Source of the DNA: Bacillota bacterium
GTDB taxonomy: Bacteria; Bacillota; Clostridia; Acetivibrionales; DSM-1351
NCBI GenBank assembly: GCA_023439045.1
Contig: JAEXOY010000043.1
Span: 1-64,000, forward strand
Reading direction: 5' to 3'
DNA length: 64,000 nt
The notes beneath the pieces are model-generated. The model was not told the DNA's origin. It did no database searches and was given only the letters and a program-made list of their open reading frames with translations. The position numbers and the translations under genes are program-made. Positions 26,889 through 35,633 of the stretch are shown one piece after another. The stretch's first letter is position 1. The number at the start of each line of letters is the position of its first letter.

Positions 26889-28253
26889 TTAGATGGTTAT
26901 ATTTGCCCACCGTCCACGTCTAAACCTTATAATGTACATTACCGACCTAATAAAATAGTCCATAAACATAGCAATCCATACCGCAGTAATACCTATTACA
27001 AATAATCTGTCCAGAGAGTAGGTCAATAGTATTCTAAAGCACCATATTCCAACAAAGCTGGTTAGCATAACATATGCAATATCCCCAGCGCCTCTTAGTG
27101 CATTTGACAGAACAGTAACAACTGTGACAAAAGGCTGAGAAGCACTAAATAATCTTATTGCCCTAGTACCTATAGCTATTACCGTTGGATCATCGGTATA
27201 TATCGAAATAATAAAGTTCGCAAAGATAAATAGCAATGTTGTAAGTATACTGGTGATTACCAGGCATATATTTAAGGTCATCCACCCACTTTTTCTGGCA
27301 ATATCTATTCTCTTAGCCCCAAGACTCTGACCTACAAATGTAGTAGCAGCAATACCAAATCCAAATATTGGAATAAAGCATATAGAATTAATATTCATTA
27401 CAATCTGGTAAACTGTCAGTGACTCTGTTCCCATTCCCGATATTACTACTTGTAAAACCAGGAAGCCGCCCTGCATTATTAATTGCTCAGCCGAAGCTGG
27501 TATTCCAACTTTAAGTATTCTCTTTAACAATGACCAGTCAATCTTTAATGGCCCTAAGTAATCAATATTTAAAATTATATTCTTCCTTGCTACTGCCAAA
27601 CAACTAAGTATTCCACCAATTCCTCTGGAGATAGCTAAAGCTACTGCTGCCCCGACAAATCCCATACCATTATAGTGAAGTCCCAAAACATCAATATTTA
27701 TTCCAAATATTAAAATGTAGCTAAGCACAATATTCAGTACATTAACTATATTTGCAATTAGCATTGGTGTCTTTGTATCTCCAGCACCTCTTAACGATCC
27801 ACTGATAATTATATTAATTATCATAAATGGAAGGGTTATCAAGGTAATTTTCAGAAACTGTGTTGCCATATTTATTATGAGCGTCTCGGCATCTCTAAAG
27901 AACAGTACAATAATCGGCCGTGCAAAAATAATACATATTATAGAAAAAAGCAACGCTGCAATAAAGCCAAAAAATACCGATTGCTTAATAGCAACCTTTG
28001 CACTATTAACATCTTCTTCTCCTATTAATCGTGCAATTATAACAGTGCATCCTGTGGATAGGGCTACAAAAAACACTTGTATAAACGCAAAAAGTGAATT
28101 AACCAGACCAACCGCGGAAACTGCTTGATTACCAATATGTCCTACAAAAATCATCGAGACAACACCGACAATCATAATCAGTGCCTGCTCAATAACGGCA
28201 GGCACAGCAACCTTCAAAATACTCTTTTTTATATTTGACTCATCAATAATCAT
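26889..28253 (-). CDS. MATE family multidrug/cation exporter
   Basis: A 454-residue polytopic membrane protein with twelve hydrophobic segments in two homologous halves. MIFVGHIGNQAVSAVGLVNS in the first half and the paired IMNINSICFIPIFGFGIAATTFVGQ block in the second are typical of NorM/DinF-like MATE exporters, which expel cationic compounds using a Na+ or H+ gradient. The start overlaps the rsfS stop by one base (TAATG), so it is translationally coupled to the nadD-yqeK-rsfS group. The substrate is unknown. Confidence 0.9.
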   Translation of the reverse strand: MIIDESNIKKSILKVAVPAVIEQALIMIVGVVSMIFVGHIGNQAVSAVGLVNSLFAFIQVFFVALSTGCTVIIARLIGEEDVNSAKVAIKQSVFFGFIAALLFSIICIIFARPIIVLFFRDAETLIINMATQFLKITLITLPFMIINIIISGSLRGAGDTKTPMLIANIVNVLNIVLSYILIFGINIDVLGLHYNGMGFVGAAVALAISRGIGGILSCLAVARKNIILNIDYLGPLKIDWSLLKRILKVGIPASAEQLIMQGGFLVLQVVISGMGTESLTVYQIVMNINSICFIPIFGFGIAATTFVGQSLGAKRIDIARKSGWMTLNICLVITSILTTLLFIFANFIISIYTDDPTVIAIGTRAIRLFSASQPFVTVVTVLSNALRGAGDIAYVMLTSFVGIWCFRILLTYSLDRLFVIGITAVWIAMFMDYFIRSVMYIIRFRRGRWANITI

Positions 28254-28594
28254 TATCTATAATTAGTCATTACTCCATCTGACCATAGCCTCTCTAAATT
28301 ATAAAAGCTTCTGTCCTCATGGTGAAAAACGTGTATTATAACGTCTGAATAATCAAGTAAAATCCATCTTGCAGTTTCATAGCCTTCACTATGATTAGCT
28401 TCAATGCCTATTTCTTTAAGCTTAAATTGAACTTCATCGGCAATTGCCTTTATATGTGTAGTAGAAGTACCGCTGCATATAACAAAATAATCCGATATAA
28501 TTGTGATATCCTGTATATTAATGACACTTATATCCTTGGCCTTCTTTTCTTCCATAAATGCAACTATCTTTTCAACCAGTTGTTTTGATTCCAA
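28253..28594 (-). CDS. rsfS: Ribosomal silencing factor RsfS
   Basis: A 113-residue protein that binds ribosomal protein uL14 and blocks subunit joining. A TTG at 28594 is preferred as start because GAGGTG lies seven bases upstream and inside the alternative ATG reading from 28609. The Oligomerisation-domain hallmarks are visible: KAKDISVINIQDITIISDYF and GTSTTHIKAIADEV, then EGYETARWILLDYSDVIIHVF. It lies in the usual firmicute order nadD, yqeK, (lytR-like), rsfS. Confidence 0.93.
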   Translation of the reverse strand: MESKQLVEKIVAFMEEKKAKDISVINIQDITIISDYFVICSGTSTTHIKAIADEVQFKLKEIGIEANHSEGYETARWILLDYSDVIIHVFHHEDRSFYNLERLWSDGVMTNYR

Positions 28595-28683
28595 AAGTAT
28601 GCACCTCATTAATAAGATTTTTGAAATACCTGACTATTATAGCATTAAAAATATTGTAATTCAAATGTAACAATAAGCTTTTT

Positions 28684-29211
28684 TTATGGTGCAAAATCTT
28701 TACCTAGAAGAATTGTTATATCATATCTGGAGTCGGGCTGATATTCCTCCTTTATTGTTGGTATTTTAAGCATTTTGCTTATCTCATCACCTTTGATATT
28801 TTCTTTTCGTATTGCAATTATTGAAGTCCCCTTACTGCTATCAAGATGATTTCCTGCACTTACCTCATAGCCTTTTGCCTCTAGCATGGAGCGAACAGTT
28901 TCGGCAAGCCCCTTTTTGTCAGTACAGTTTATTACCTCGATTGCAAGCTTTTTGGGCTTGGCGTCAGTACTCTGTTTAGCAGGCTCTTTTTGAACTTCGT
29001 CCTTTTTTTCTGGTATAACAATTTCTAATTTAGTTTTTTGGGCAGCAGTGCTTGTAGTTGCTTGCTTTTGTTGCTCTTGCTTCATCACTTGTACAACACT
29101 TTTATCAAATAGTCCAGAGTCCTTGACAAAATTTACCCCTACTATAATTGATGAAAAAAGCAATAAAAATGTTCCCAATCCATAAAAACCAAATTTAAAA
29201 AACTTCTTCAT
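28684..29211 (-). CDS. Membrane-anchored LytR_C domain protein
   Basis: A 175-residue protein with a short basic N-terminus, one membrane segment (about 9-28), a Gln/Lys/Pro-rich linker (about 45-85) and a C-terminal LytR_C domain (about 88-172: AIEVINCTDKKGLAETVRSMLEAKGYEV...RYDITILLGKDF). The LytR-CpsA-Psr catalytic domain that often precedes LytR_C is absent. It probably sits on the outer face of the membrane and takes part in wall polymer attachment or its regulation, an inference from the domain. It lies between yqeK and rsfS. Confidence 0.85.
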   Translation of the reverse strand: MKKFFKFGFYGLGTFLLLFSSIIVGVNFVKDSGLFDKSVVQVMKQEQQKQATTSTAAQKTKLEIVIPEKKDEVQKEPAKQSTDAKPKKLAIEVINCTDKKGLAETVRSMLEAKGYEVSAGNHLDSSKGTSIIAIRKENIKGDEISKMLKIPTIKEEYQPDSRYDITILLGKDFAP

Positions 29212-29244
29212 TTACCTCTTACTCCTTCAAAATACATTAAAAAA

Positions 29245-29802
29245 TCACAAAAGCAGTTCATTTCGTGCTTCTATAGTGTTTGGGTGTATTAACCCATTTT
29301 TGCTGATAACGTACTTAATCACACTATCATACGTAAACAGCATTGCTTTGTCAATATTTTCATAGACCAGCTTTCTAGTAGTTTCAGCTTCCTTGTGCTC
29401 ACGAGCCGGCTCTATGTAATCCGACAAGAAAATAATTTTATCCAATGTACCCATGTTAACACATCCCGTTGTATGACACATAATAGCCTTCAATATTTCA
29501 CAATCATCAACACAAAATTCATTTTTTGCAATTATCGCGCCTACAGCCCCATGTAATAGAAAAGGCTGTCTTTTTTCTAGCTCACTAACAGCTATACCGT
29601 ATTTATTACAGCATACCAATAGGTCCTCATCTGAAAGATTTTTAGCGCAGTCATGCAATAAACCCGCAATTGCAGCCTTTTCAATATCAACCTTATAATA
29701 CTTAGCCAAGGCAATAGCTGTTTGCATGGTATTAATTGAGTGCCTAAGCCTCTTTGGCTTAAGCATTGTAGCTAATCTCTCCTGCATTATATCTAAATTC
29801 AT
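29245..29802 (-). CDS. yqeK: HD-domain dinucleoside tetraphosphate hydrolase YqeK
   Basis: A 185-residue HD-superfamily hydrolase. The metal ligands appear as H in RLRHSINTM, HD in GLLHDCAKNL, H in LLHGAVGA and CHTTG, with D in FLSDYIEPAR. This set defines YqeK, a symmetrical Ap4A hydrolase. It follows nadD in the standard order. Between the two genes lies a run of short degenerate repeats. Confidence 0.93.
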   Translation of the reverse strand: MNLDIMQERLATMLKPKRLRHSINTMQTAIALAKYYKVDIEKAAIAGLLHDCAKNLSDEDLLVCCNKYGIAVSELEKRQPFLLHGAVGAIIAKNEFCVDDCEILKAIMCHTTGCVNMGTLDKIIFLSDYIEPAREHKEAETTRKLVYENIDKAMLFTYDSVIKYVISKNGLIHPNTIEARNELLL

Positions 29803-29825
29803 ATAAATTTAAGTCTCCTTATCTA

Positions 29826-29947
29826 CAAAGACTATTTTACTTATCTATAAGTTCCATTTCCATATCTATAAAAACTATTTTATTTTTATAAGAAATATTA
29901 TACTTATCTATAAATTCCATTTTCCTTATTTATAAAGACCATTTTTA
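29826..29947. repeat. Degenerate 21-22-bp tandem repeats between yqeK and nadD
   Basis: About five units of the form CTTATCTATAAA(G/T)(A/T)CCATTTT follow one another. The last unit runs into the 3' end of nadD and encodes its final residues. They carry no unique spacers, so this is not a CRISPR array. Confidence 0.7.
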
Positions 29948-30540
29948 TATATATAATCTATCACGCTGTCTGGTACAAGATATTTGATGGATTTACCTTG
30001 CTCTACTAACTTTCTGATATTTGTCGAGGATATATCCATAAGTGGTGCATCAAATGATGTAATTGAGGCTCCAAATTGACTCTCCAAATAGTTAATGCGC
30101 TCCTCATAATCTGTCTTTTGGAAGCCCGGCCTTAAAACGCTTATAAATTTAGTAAGCTTAAATACCTGTTCGAAGCTCTTCCAGGTCATTAAATCCATTA
30201 CAACATCGGCACCTATTATATAATAAAAATCAGCATTTTTGTATAGTGCTTGTAGTAGCTTTAATGTATCTATTGTATAGGTATAACCTATTCTTTCTAT
30301 TTCTAAGGCAACAGCTTCAAAATACGGATTAGAAGCTATTGCAAGTTCAACCATTTTATATCGTAACGGCGCATCAGTAACTTCCTTCATCTTTTTATGT
30401 GGAGGATTTCCTGATGGAATAAACAAAACTTTATCAAGTCCAAAATTGCATCTCACCTGTTCAGTCAAAGATAGGTGTCCTAAATGTACTGGATCAAATG
30501 TACCTCCGCAAATACCAATTTTCTTAGTTTTTTCCGCCAT
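29926..30540 (-). CDS. nadD: Nicotinate-nucleotide adenylyltransferase
   Basis: A 204-residue enzyme that makes deamido-NAD from nicotinate mononucleotide and ATP. The nucleotidyltransferase motif GGTFDPVHLGHLSL and the C-terminal ISSTNIRKLV (ISxTxxR) are complete, as is FIPSGNPPHK. AAGGAG precedes the ATG. It heads the nadD-yqeK-LytR_C-rsfS-MATE group. The end of the gene (YIYKNGLYK) lies in a repeat tract. Confidence 0.96.
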   Translation of the reverse strand: MAEKTKKIGICGGTFDPVHLGHLSLTEQVRCNFGLDKVLFIPSGNPPHKKMKEVTDAPLRYKMVELAIASNPYFEAVALEIERIGYTYTIDTLKLLQALYKNADFYYIIGADVVMDLMTWKSFEQVFKLTKFISVLRPGFQKTDYEERINYLESQFGASITSFDAPLMDISSTNIRKLVEQGKSIKYLVPDSVIDYIYKNGLYK

Positions 30541-30720
30541 AAACTCTCCTTATTTACACAAAATTATCATTAATATTTTTTGCATCTGATGTCTTTTATA
30601 GCAATGTATATTATACCATAGTTTTATTAAAATGGTTTTATAACCTTGTTAAAGTATCAGTTTATCGAAAATTGTCAACTTCTACTTAAAATAGAACTAT
30701 TTAAAAATTTATAAAGCAAA

Positions 30721-30757
30721 TGCACCAAAATGATATAAATATATAACATCAGGTGCA
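30721..30757 (-). terminator. Possible terminator after purD
   Basis: TGCACC (30721-30726) pairs with GGTGCA (30752-30757), with some further pairing inside, followed on the minus strand by an AT-rich tract. It lies just beyond the purD stop codon and before nadD, and could end the purine operon. Confidence 0.4.
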
Positions 30758-30781
30758 TTCTAAAAAATTGATTTTTTAATT

Positions 30782-32041
30782 TTACTTTCTTCCAATATCC
30801 TTTCTGAAATGCATCCCATCAAAAGATATTTTTTCTATTCCTTGGTACGCCTTTTCAATAGCCTGCTGCATGGATTGGGCAACTGCTGTTACTCCTAATA
30901 CTCTTCCCCCTGCAGTAAAGAAAGTGCCATCCTTTGTGGAAGTGCCAGCATGGAAAACAGTGGTCTGATCATTTTCTTGTGCAGCATCTATTCCCTTAAT
31001 CTCAATGCCTGTTTGATACTTTCCAGGATAACCACCCGATGCAGCTACAACACATACTGCAGCGTTGTCGTCCCACTCAATATCTATAGAATCCAATCTT
31101 TCATCAATTATGGCTTCAAAAATTTCAAGTAAATCAGTTTTCAGTCTTGGAAGAACAACCTGTGTTTCAGGATCGCCAAACCTAGCGTTGTACTCTAACA
31201 CCTTTGGCCCGTCCTTTGTCAGCATAAGGCCAAAATATATTACGCCCTTAAATGTGCGCCCTTCCTTGTTCATAGCATCAACAGTAGGAAGGAAGATATT
31301 TTTCATGCAGTATTCATCAAGCTCCGCTGTGTATAGAGGGCTAGGTGAAAAAGTACCCATTCCCCCGGTATTTGGACCCATATCGTGATCGTATGCACGC
31401 TTGTGGTCTTGAGAGGAAACCATAGGAACTATTGTTTTTCCATCTGTAAATGCAAGAATTGAAACCTCTGGTCCTTCAATAAACTCTTCAATAACAACCT
31501 TGCTCCCAGCTTCCCCGAATACCTTATCGTTCATTATACTATTAACTGCATCTATTGCCTCTTGGAGAGTTTGTGCAATTATTACACCCTTACCAAGTGC
31601 CAATCCGTCCGCCTTTACCACTACAGGAATCTTACCTGCCTTCAGGTAAGCAATCGCCTCATCACTGTTGGTAAAAACCTTGTAACCAGCAGTAGGAATG
31701 TTGTATTTGTACATTAAATCCTTTGAAAACGCCTTGCTGCCTTCAAGAATAGCAGCAGCCTTTACAGGTCCAAACGCTCTTATGCCTGCAGCCTCCATCG
31801 CATCTACCATTCCAAGTGCAAGAGGGTCATCAGGTGCAACCATTACCAAATCAATATTTTCTTGCTTTGCGAAGCTTACCATTTTTTCTATATCAATAGC
31901 CTTTATGGATACGCATTCAGCAAGCTTTGAAATACCGCCATTTCCAGGCGCACAGTAAAGCTTAGTAATCCTACTGCTTTGTGCTAGCTTCCATATAATG
32001 GTATGCTCTCTTCCTCCACCACCTACAACTAATACCTTCAT
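30782..32041 (-). CDS. purD: Phosphoribosylamine-glycine ligase
   Basis: A 419-residue ATP-grasp enzyme of purine synthesis that joins glycine to phosphoribosylamine. ATG 32041 has GAGGAG upstream. KVLVVGGGGREHTIIWKL opens the N-domain, KADGLALGKGVIIA and the EEFIEGPEVSILAF segment belong to the ATP-grasp fold, and MGTFSPSP and FGDPETQVVLPRL are family signatures. Last gene of the pur operon. Confidence 0.97.
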   Translation of the reverse strand: MKVLVVGGGGREHTIIWKLAQSSRITKLYCAPGNGGISKLAECVSIKAIDIEKMVSFAKQENIDLVMVAPDDPLALGMVDAMEAAGIRAFGPVKAAAILEGSKAFSKDLMYKYNIPTAGYKVFTNSDEAIAYLKAGKIPVVVKADGLALGKGVIIAQTLQEAIDAVNSIMNDKVFGEAGSKVVIEEFIEGPEVSILAFTDGKTIVPMVSSQDHKRAYDHDMGPNTGGMGTFSPSPLYTAELDEYCMKNIFLPTVDAMNKEGRTFKGVIYFGLMLTKDGPKVLEYNARFGDPETQVVLPRLKTDLLEIFEAIIDERLDSIDIEWDDNAAVCVVAASGGYPGKYQTGIEIKGIDAAQENDQTTVFHAGTSTKDGTFFTAGGRVLGVTAVAQSMQQAIEKAYQGIEKISFDGMHFRKDIGRK

Positions 32042-32094
32042 GTTGTATACTCCTCTATGTGTAATCAATTACAACAAGTTGTTGTGCCACAATC

Positions 32095-33639
32095 TTAGTG
32101 CTTGAAATGTCTCATGCCTGTAAATATCATAGCTATTCCATACTTGTTGCAGGCATCAATCGAAAGCTGGTCATTATTTGATCCACCCGGCTGAATAATT
32201 GCTGTAATGCCTGCCTTTGCAGCTGCATCAACACAATCATCGAATGGGAAGAAAGCATCTGATGCAAGAACTGCGCCCTTACATCTTTCACCACCGTACT
32301 CTATAGCTATCTTTGTTGACATGATTCTATTTGTCTGACCAGGTCCTACGCCTAGAGTTGCCATATCCTTTGCAATTGTAATACCATTTGACTTAGTATG
32401 CTTTACAACCTTCATTGCAAAAATAAGGCTCTTCATTTCTTCAGCTGTAGGCTGCTTATCTGTAACACACTTGAGATTACTTTCATCTAAGAGCTCAGTG
32501 TTATACTTCTGTACAAGTAAGCCACCGGCAACCTTCTTCATATCATAGGTATCAGCTGTTATCTTATTGCTTATGCCTTCTAGCTTCAACAATCTGATAT
32601 TCTTCTTTACTGTAAGAATGTCCAGTGCTTCTTGAGTAAAGGAAGGAGCAACCACAATTTCAATGAATATCTTAGCAATCTCAGTAGCTGTAGCAGCGTC
32701 TATTTCTCTGTTTGAAGCGATAATCCCCCCAAAAATGGATACAGGATCTGATTCGTATGCCTTCTTGTATGCTTCGCTGATAGTGTCAGCACTTCCTACT
32801 CCACATGGATTTGCATGCTTAACCGCTACGATTGTGGGCTCATCAAACTCTTTAACCAGTTCAATTGCACCATTGGCATCGTTTATATTGTTATAGGAGA
32901 GCTCTTTTCCATGGAGTTGTACTGCGCTAGGAAGCAAGCCTGTATTCTTGCCAACTTCCTTATAGAAAACAGCCTTTTGGTGTGGGTTTTCGCCATAGCG
33001 CATATCCTGAACCTTTTCGTATGTGAGTGAAAGGGTATCTGGGAAATCTATATCGCCAAGTGTATCTCTTAGGTATTTCGCTATCAAGGTATCATAGTGG
33101 CTGGTGTGTTCAAAAACCTTGTATGCCAGTCTAAACTTGGTCTTGACGCTTACATCACCAGTTGCTGTCATTTCATCTAGTACCTTTTCATAATCAGAAG
33201 GGTCAACTATAACAGACACATCCTGATAATTCTTTGCAGCAGCTCTTAGCATTGTTGGTCCGCCAATATCAATGTTCTCTATAGCTTCTTCCAGTTCTAC
33301 ATTGCCTTTTAAAATTGTTTGCTTGAAAGGATATAGGTTAATGATAACCATATCTATGGTGTCAACACCTAATTCTTTAATCTGCTTCATATGCTCTTCA
33401 TTGCTTCTAATAGCTAGAAGTCCAGCATGTACCTTTGGGTGAAGTGTCTTTACTCTGCCGTCAAGACATTCAGGAAAACCTGTGATATCGGAAATATTGA
33501 TAACCTTTAAGCCCGCTTCTGACAATGTTTTCGCAGTCCCTCCAGTAGAAATAATTTCTACTCCATTGCTATCTAGAGCCTTTGCGAACTCTACAATACC
33601 TGTCTTGTCAGACACACTGATTAATGCTCTCTTAATCAT
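32095..33639 (-). CDS. purH: Bifunctional AICAR transformylase/IMP cyclohydrolase
   Basis: A 514-residue enzyme for the last two steps of IMP synthesis. ATG 33639 follows GGGGGATATT. The cyclohydrolase part (IKRALISVSDKTG, ISTGGTAKTL, FPECLDGRVKTLHPKVHAG) is followed by the transformylase part (AVKHANPCGVG with the catalytic Lys-His, and SDAFFPFDD near the end). It lies 53 bases before purD. Confidence 0.97.
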   Translation of the reverse strand: MIKRALISVSDKTGIVEFAKALDSNGVEIISTGGTAKTLSEAGLKVINISDITGFPECLDGRVKTLHPKVHAGLLAIRSNEEHMKQIKELGVDTIDMVIINLYPFKQTILKGNVELEEAIENIDIGGPTMLRAAAKNYQDVSVIVDPSDYEKVLDEMTATGDVSVKTKFRLAYKVFEHTSHYDTLIAKYLRDTLGDIDFPDTLSLTYEKVQDMRYGENPHQKAVFYKEVGKNTGLLPSAVQLHGKELSYNNINDANGAIELVKEFDEPTIVAVKHANPCGVGSADTISEAYKKAYESDPVSIFGGIIASNREIDAATATEIAKIFIEIVVAPSFTQEALDILTVKKNIRLLKLEGISNKITADTYDMKKVAGGLLVQKYNTELLDESNLKCVTDKQPTAEEMKSLIFAMKVVKHTKSNGITIAKDMATLGVGPGQTNRIMSTKIAIEYGGERCKGAVLASDAFFPFDDCVDAAAKAGITAIIQPGGSNNDQLSIDACNKYGIAMIFTGMRHFKH

Positions 33640-33770
33640 TTTAATATCCCCCTGCATAAAATATTTTTAACACAGCAAAAGCCATGTTGTTGACTGATTT
33701 AATATGTTATTTTTGTTCAAGAGTAAACAGTTTTTATAGTTTTATAATGTGCCATTTTGCTTGGGCTAGT

Positions 33771-34400
33771 TTAGTCCCTATCAATATGAACACGTCTGTC
33801 CTCTATCTTGAGCCTGTTTTCAGAGTATAGCTTTATTGCCTCGGGAAGAATCTCCCACTCCGCTTGTTCCATAACCCTTCTTTGCAAAATCTCAGGTGTA
33901 TCATCATCTTCAATATATACCGCCTTCTGCAATATGATGGGGCCGGTGTCTGCTTCTAGCTCTACAAAATGAGCTGTTGCACCTGTCACCTTAACACCTG
34001 CCTCAAGTGCCTTTTGATGAGGAATAATGCCATAATAGCCCTTCCCGCAAAAAGCAGGTATCAGAGATGGATGAATATTGATAACTCTGCCCTTATAGAA
34101 ATTGTTGAAGCTTTGGCCAAGTATGGAAAGAAAGCCTGCCATAACAACCAGCTCTACCCCATGCTTTGAAAAATGCTCTATCAACGCCTCATCATACTGT
34201 TCCAGTGAAGCATAGCTTTTCCTTGAGATTGCAGTACCATCTATACCGTGCTTTGCAGCACGCTCTAGAGCGAAGGCACCGGGGCGGCTCGAAACCACCG
34301 TCACAATCTGTACTTTGCTCAGATATCCGCTCTCAACCTTGTCAATTATAGCTTGGAGGTTCGAGCCGCCGCCCGAAACCAGTATACCAACCTTTAACAT
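33771..34400 (-). CDS. purN: Phosphoribosylglycinamide formyltransferase
   Basis: A 209-residue enzyme that transfers a formyl group from 10-formyl-tetrahydrofolate to GAR. VGILVSGGGSNLQAII binds the substrate phosphate; INIHPSLIPAFCGKGYYG holds the catalytic Asn and His, and HFVELEADTGPII the conserved Asp. GGAG precedes the ATG. The start overlaps the purM end by seven bases. Confidence 0.97.
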   Translation of the reverse strand: MLKVGILVSGGGSNLQAIIDKVESGYLSKVQIVTVVSSRPGAFALERAAKHGIDGTAISRKSYASLEQYDEALIEHFSKHGVELVVMAGFLSILGQSFNNFYKGRVINIHPSLIPAFCGKGYYGIIPHQKALEAGVKVTGATAHFVELEADTGPIILQKAVYIEDDDTPEILQRRVMEQAEWEILPEAIKLYSENRLKIEDRRVHIDRD

Positions 34401-35416
34401 ATATCTACTCCTGCTTCACCTTCAATAATTGAACCAATGATATATGCTGGCTCGTTGTTTCCCTTGAGGTACTCTACAACCTCATCAGCAATATCAGCTG
34501 AAACAGCCATTACCATTCCTATTCCCATGTTGAATGTATTGTATATATTTCTTTCTGGGATATTACCGAGCTCTCTTAGAATTTCGAATATTGGCAATAT
34601 AGGCCAAGAACCCTTATTTATACTAACCCTTAGACCCTCTGGCACCATTCTAGGAATATTTTCAATAAACCCTCCTCCAGTTATATGTGATAACCCTTTT
34701 ATCTCATACTTATTTACAAGATCAAGAATGGTTTTTACATATATTCTTGTTGGCTTTATGAGCTCTTCTCCCAGCGTACAGCCCAGCTTTTGGATATATT
34801 CCTTTATATTGTCTTGTGAAGGCTTGATAAGTGATCTCACCAGAGAAAAGCCGTTGCTGTGTATACCTGATGATGGCAATCCTATCAGCTTGTCTCCTGC
34901 CTTTATTTTGCTACCATCTATTATTTTCTTCTTGTCAACTATGCCAACTGCAAAGCCTGCCAAGTCATATTCCTCAACTGGATAGAAACCTGGCATTTCA
35001 GCAGTCTCTCCTCCAATAAGTGCACACCCAGACATGACGCACCCCTCAGCAACACCCTTTACTATTTGAGCCACCTTCTCAGGATAATTCTTTCCAACTG
35101 CTACATAATCCAAAAAGAAGAGAGGTTCAGCTCCTGAGCACACTATGTCATTTACACACATCGCAACACAGTCAATACCAACTGTATCATGTTTATCGGT
35201 CAGGAAAGCTATTTTTAGCTTAGTTCCAACTCCATCGGTTCCTGATACTAATACAGGCTCTTCATATTTATCCTTATTAAGACCAAAAAGCCCCCCAAAT
35301 CCGCCTAATTCAGTCATAACCTCCGGTCTCATAGTACGCTTAACATGATTTTTCATTAATCTTACTGCTTCGTACCCCGCTTCTACGTCTACACCCGCAT
35401 CCTTGTATGTAGTCAT
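34394..35416 (-). CDS. purM: Phosphoribosylformylglycinamidine cyclo-ligase
   Basis: A 340-residue AIR synthetase. ATG 35416 is preceded by TTGGAGG; earlier ATGs in frame lack a site. TYKDAGVDVEAG and the ATP-binding loop VSGTDGVGTKLKIAF identify it, with GGETAEMPGFY and HITGGGFIENIPR downstream. It lies between purF, 217 bases away, and purN. Confidence 0.97.
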   Translation of the reverse strand: MTTYKDAGVDVEAGYEAVRLMKNHVKRTMRPEVMTELGGFGGLFGLNKDKYEEPVLVSGTDGVGTKLKIAFLTDKHDTVGIDCVAMCVNDIVCSGAEPLFFLDYVAVGKNYPEKVAQIVKGVAEGCVMSGCALIGGETAEMPGFYPVEEYDLAGFAVGIVDKKKIIDGSKIKAGDKLIGLPSSGIHSNGFSLVRSLIKPSQDNIKEYIQKLGCTLGEELIKPTRIYVKTILDLVNKYEIKGLSHITGGGFIENIPRMVPEGLRVSINKGSWPILPIFEILRELGNIPERNIYNTFNMGIGMVMAVSADIADEVVEYLKGNNEPAYIIGSIIEGEAGVDIC

Positions 35417-35529
35417 TTTTAAAACCTCCAAATTACTGTGTGGCACTGCCAGCACTACTAAATTTTGTTTATAAAGCTGTTTTCAAGTTGTTTCAATTAT
35501 CCTATGCATCTAGGTGGTTATTTTTATCA

Positions 35530-35616
35530 CAGATATAAGCTAGTTGTCTCAAGCGCCTATATCAGGTTAGCTGTTCACGTACATGTATCAGGCTAGATGT
35601 TTACGTACATGTATCT
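35530..35616. repeat. 26-bp tandem repeats between purF and purM
   Basis: Units at 35560-35585 and 35586-35611 differ at a few positions (TATCAGG(T/C)TAG(C/A)TGTT). A weaker copy precedes them and a stub follows. They are transcribed within the operon, in a gap of 217 bases that holds no gene. Confidence 0.75.
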
Positions 35617-35633
35617 ATCGATAAATAATCTGT

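Noticed and set aside
29826..29947. CRISPR array
   Set aside because: The units are degenerate, contiguous and without unique spacers.
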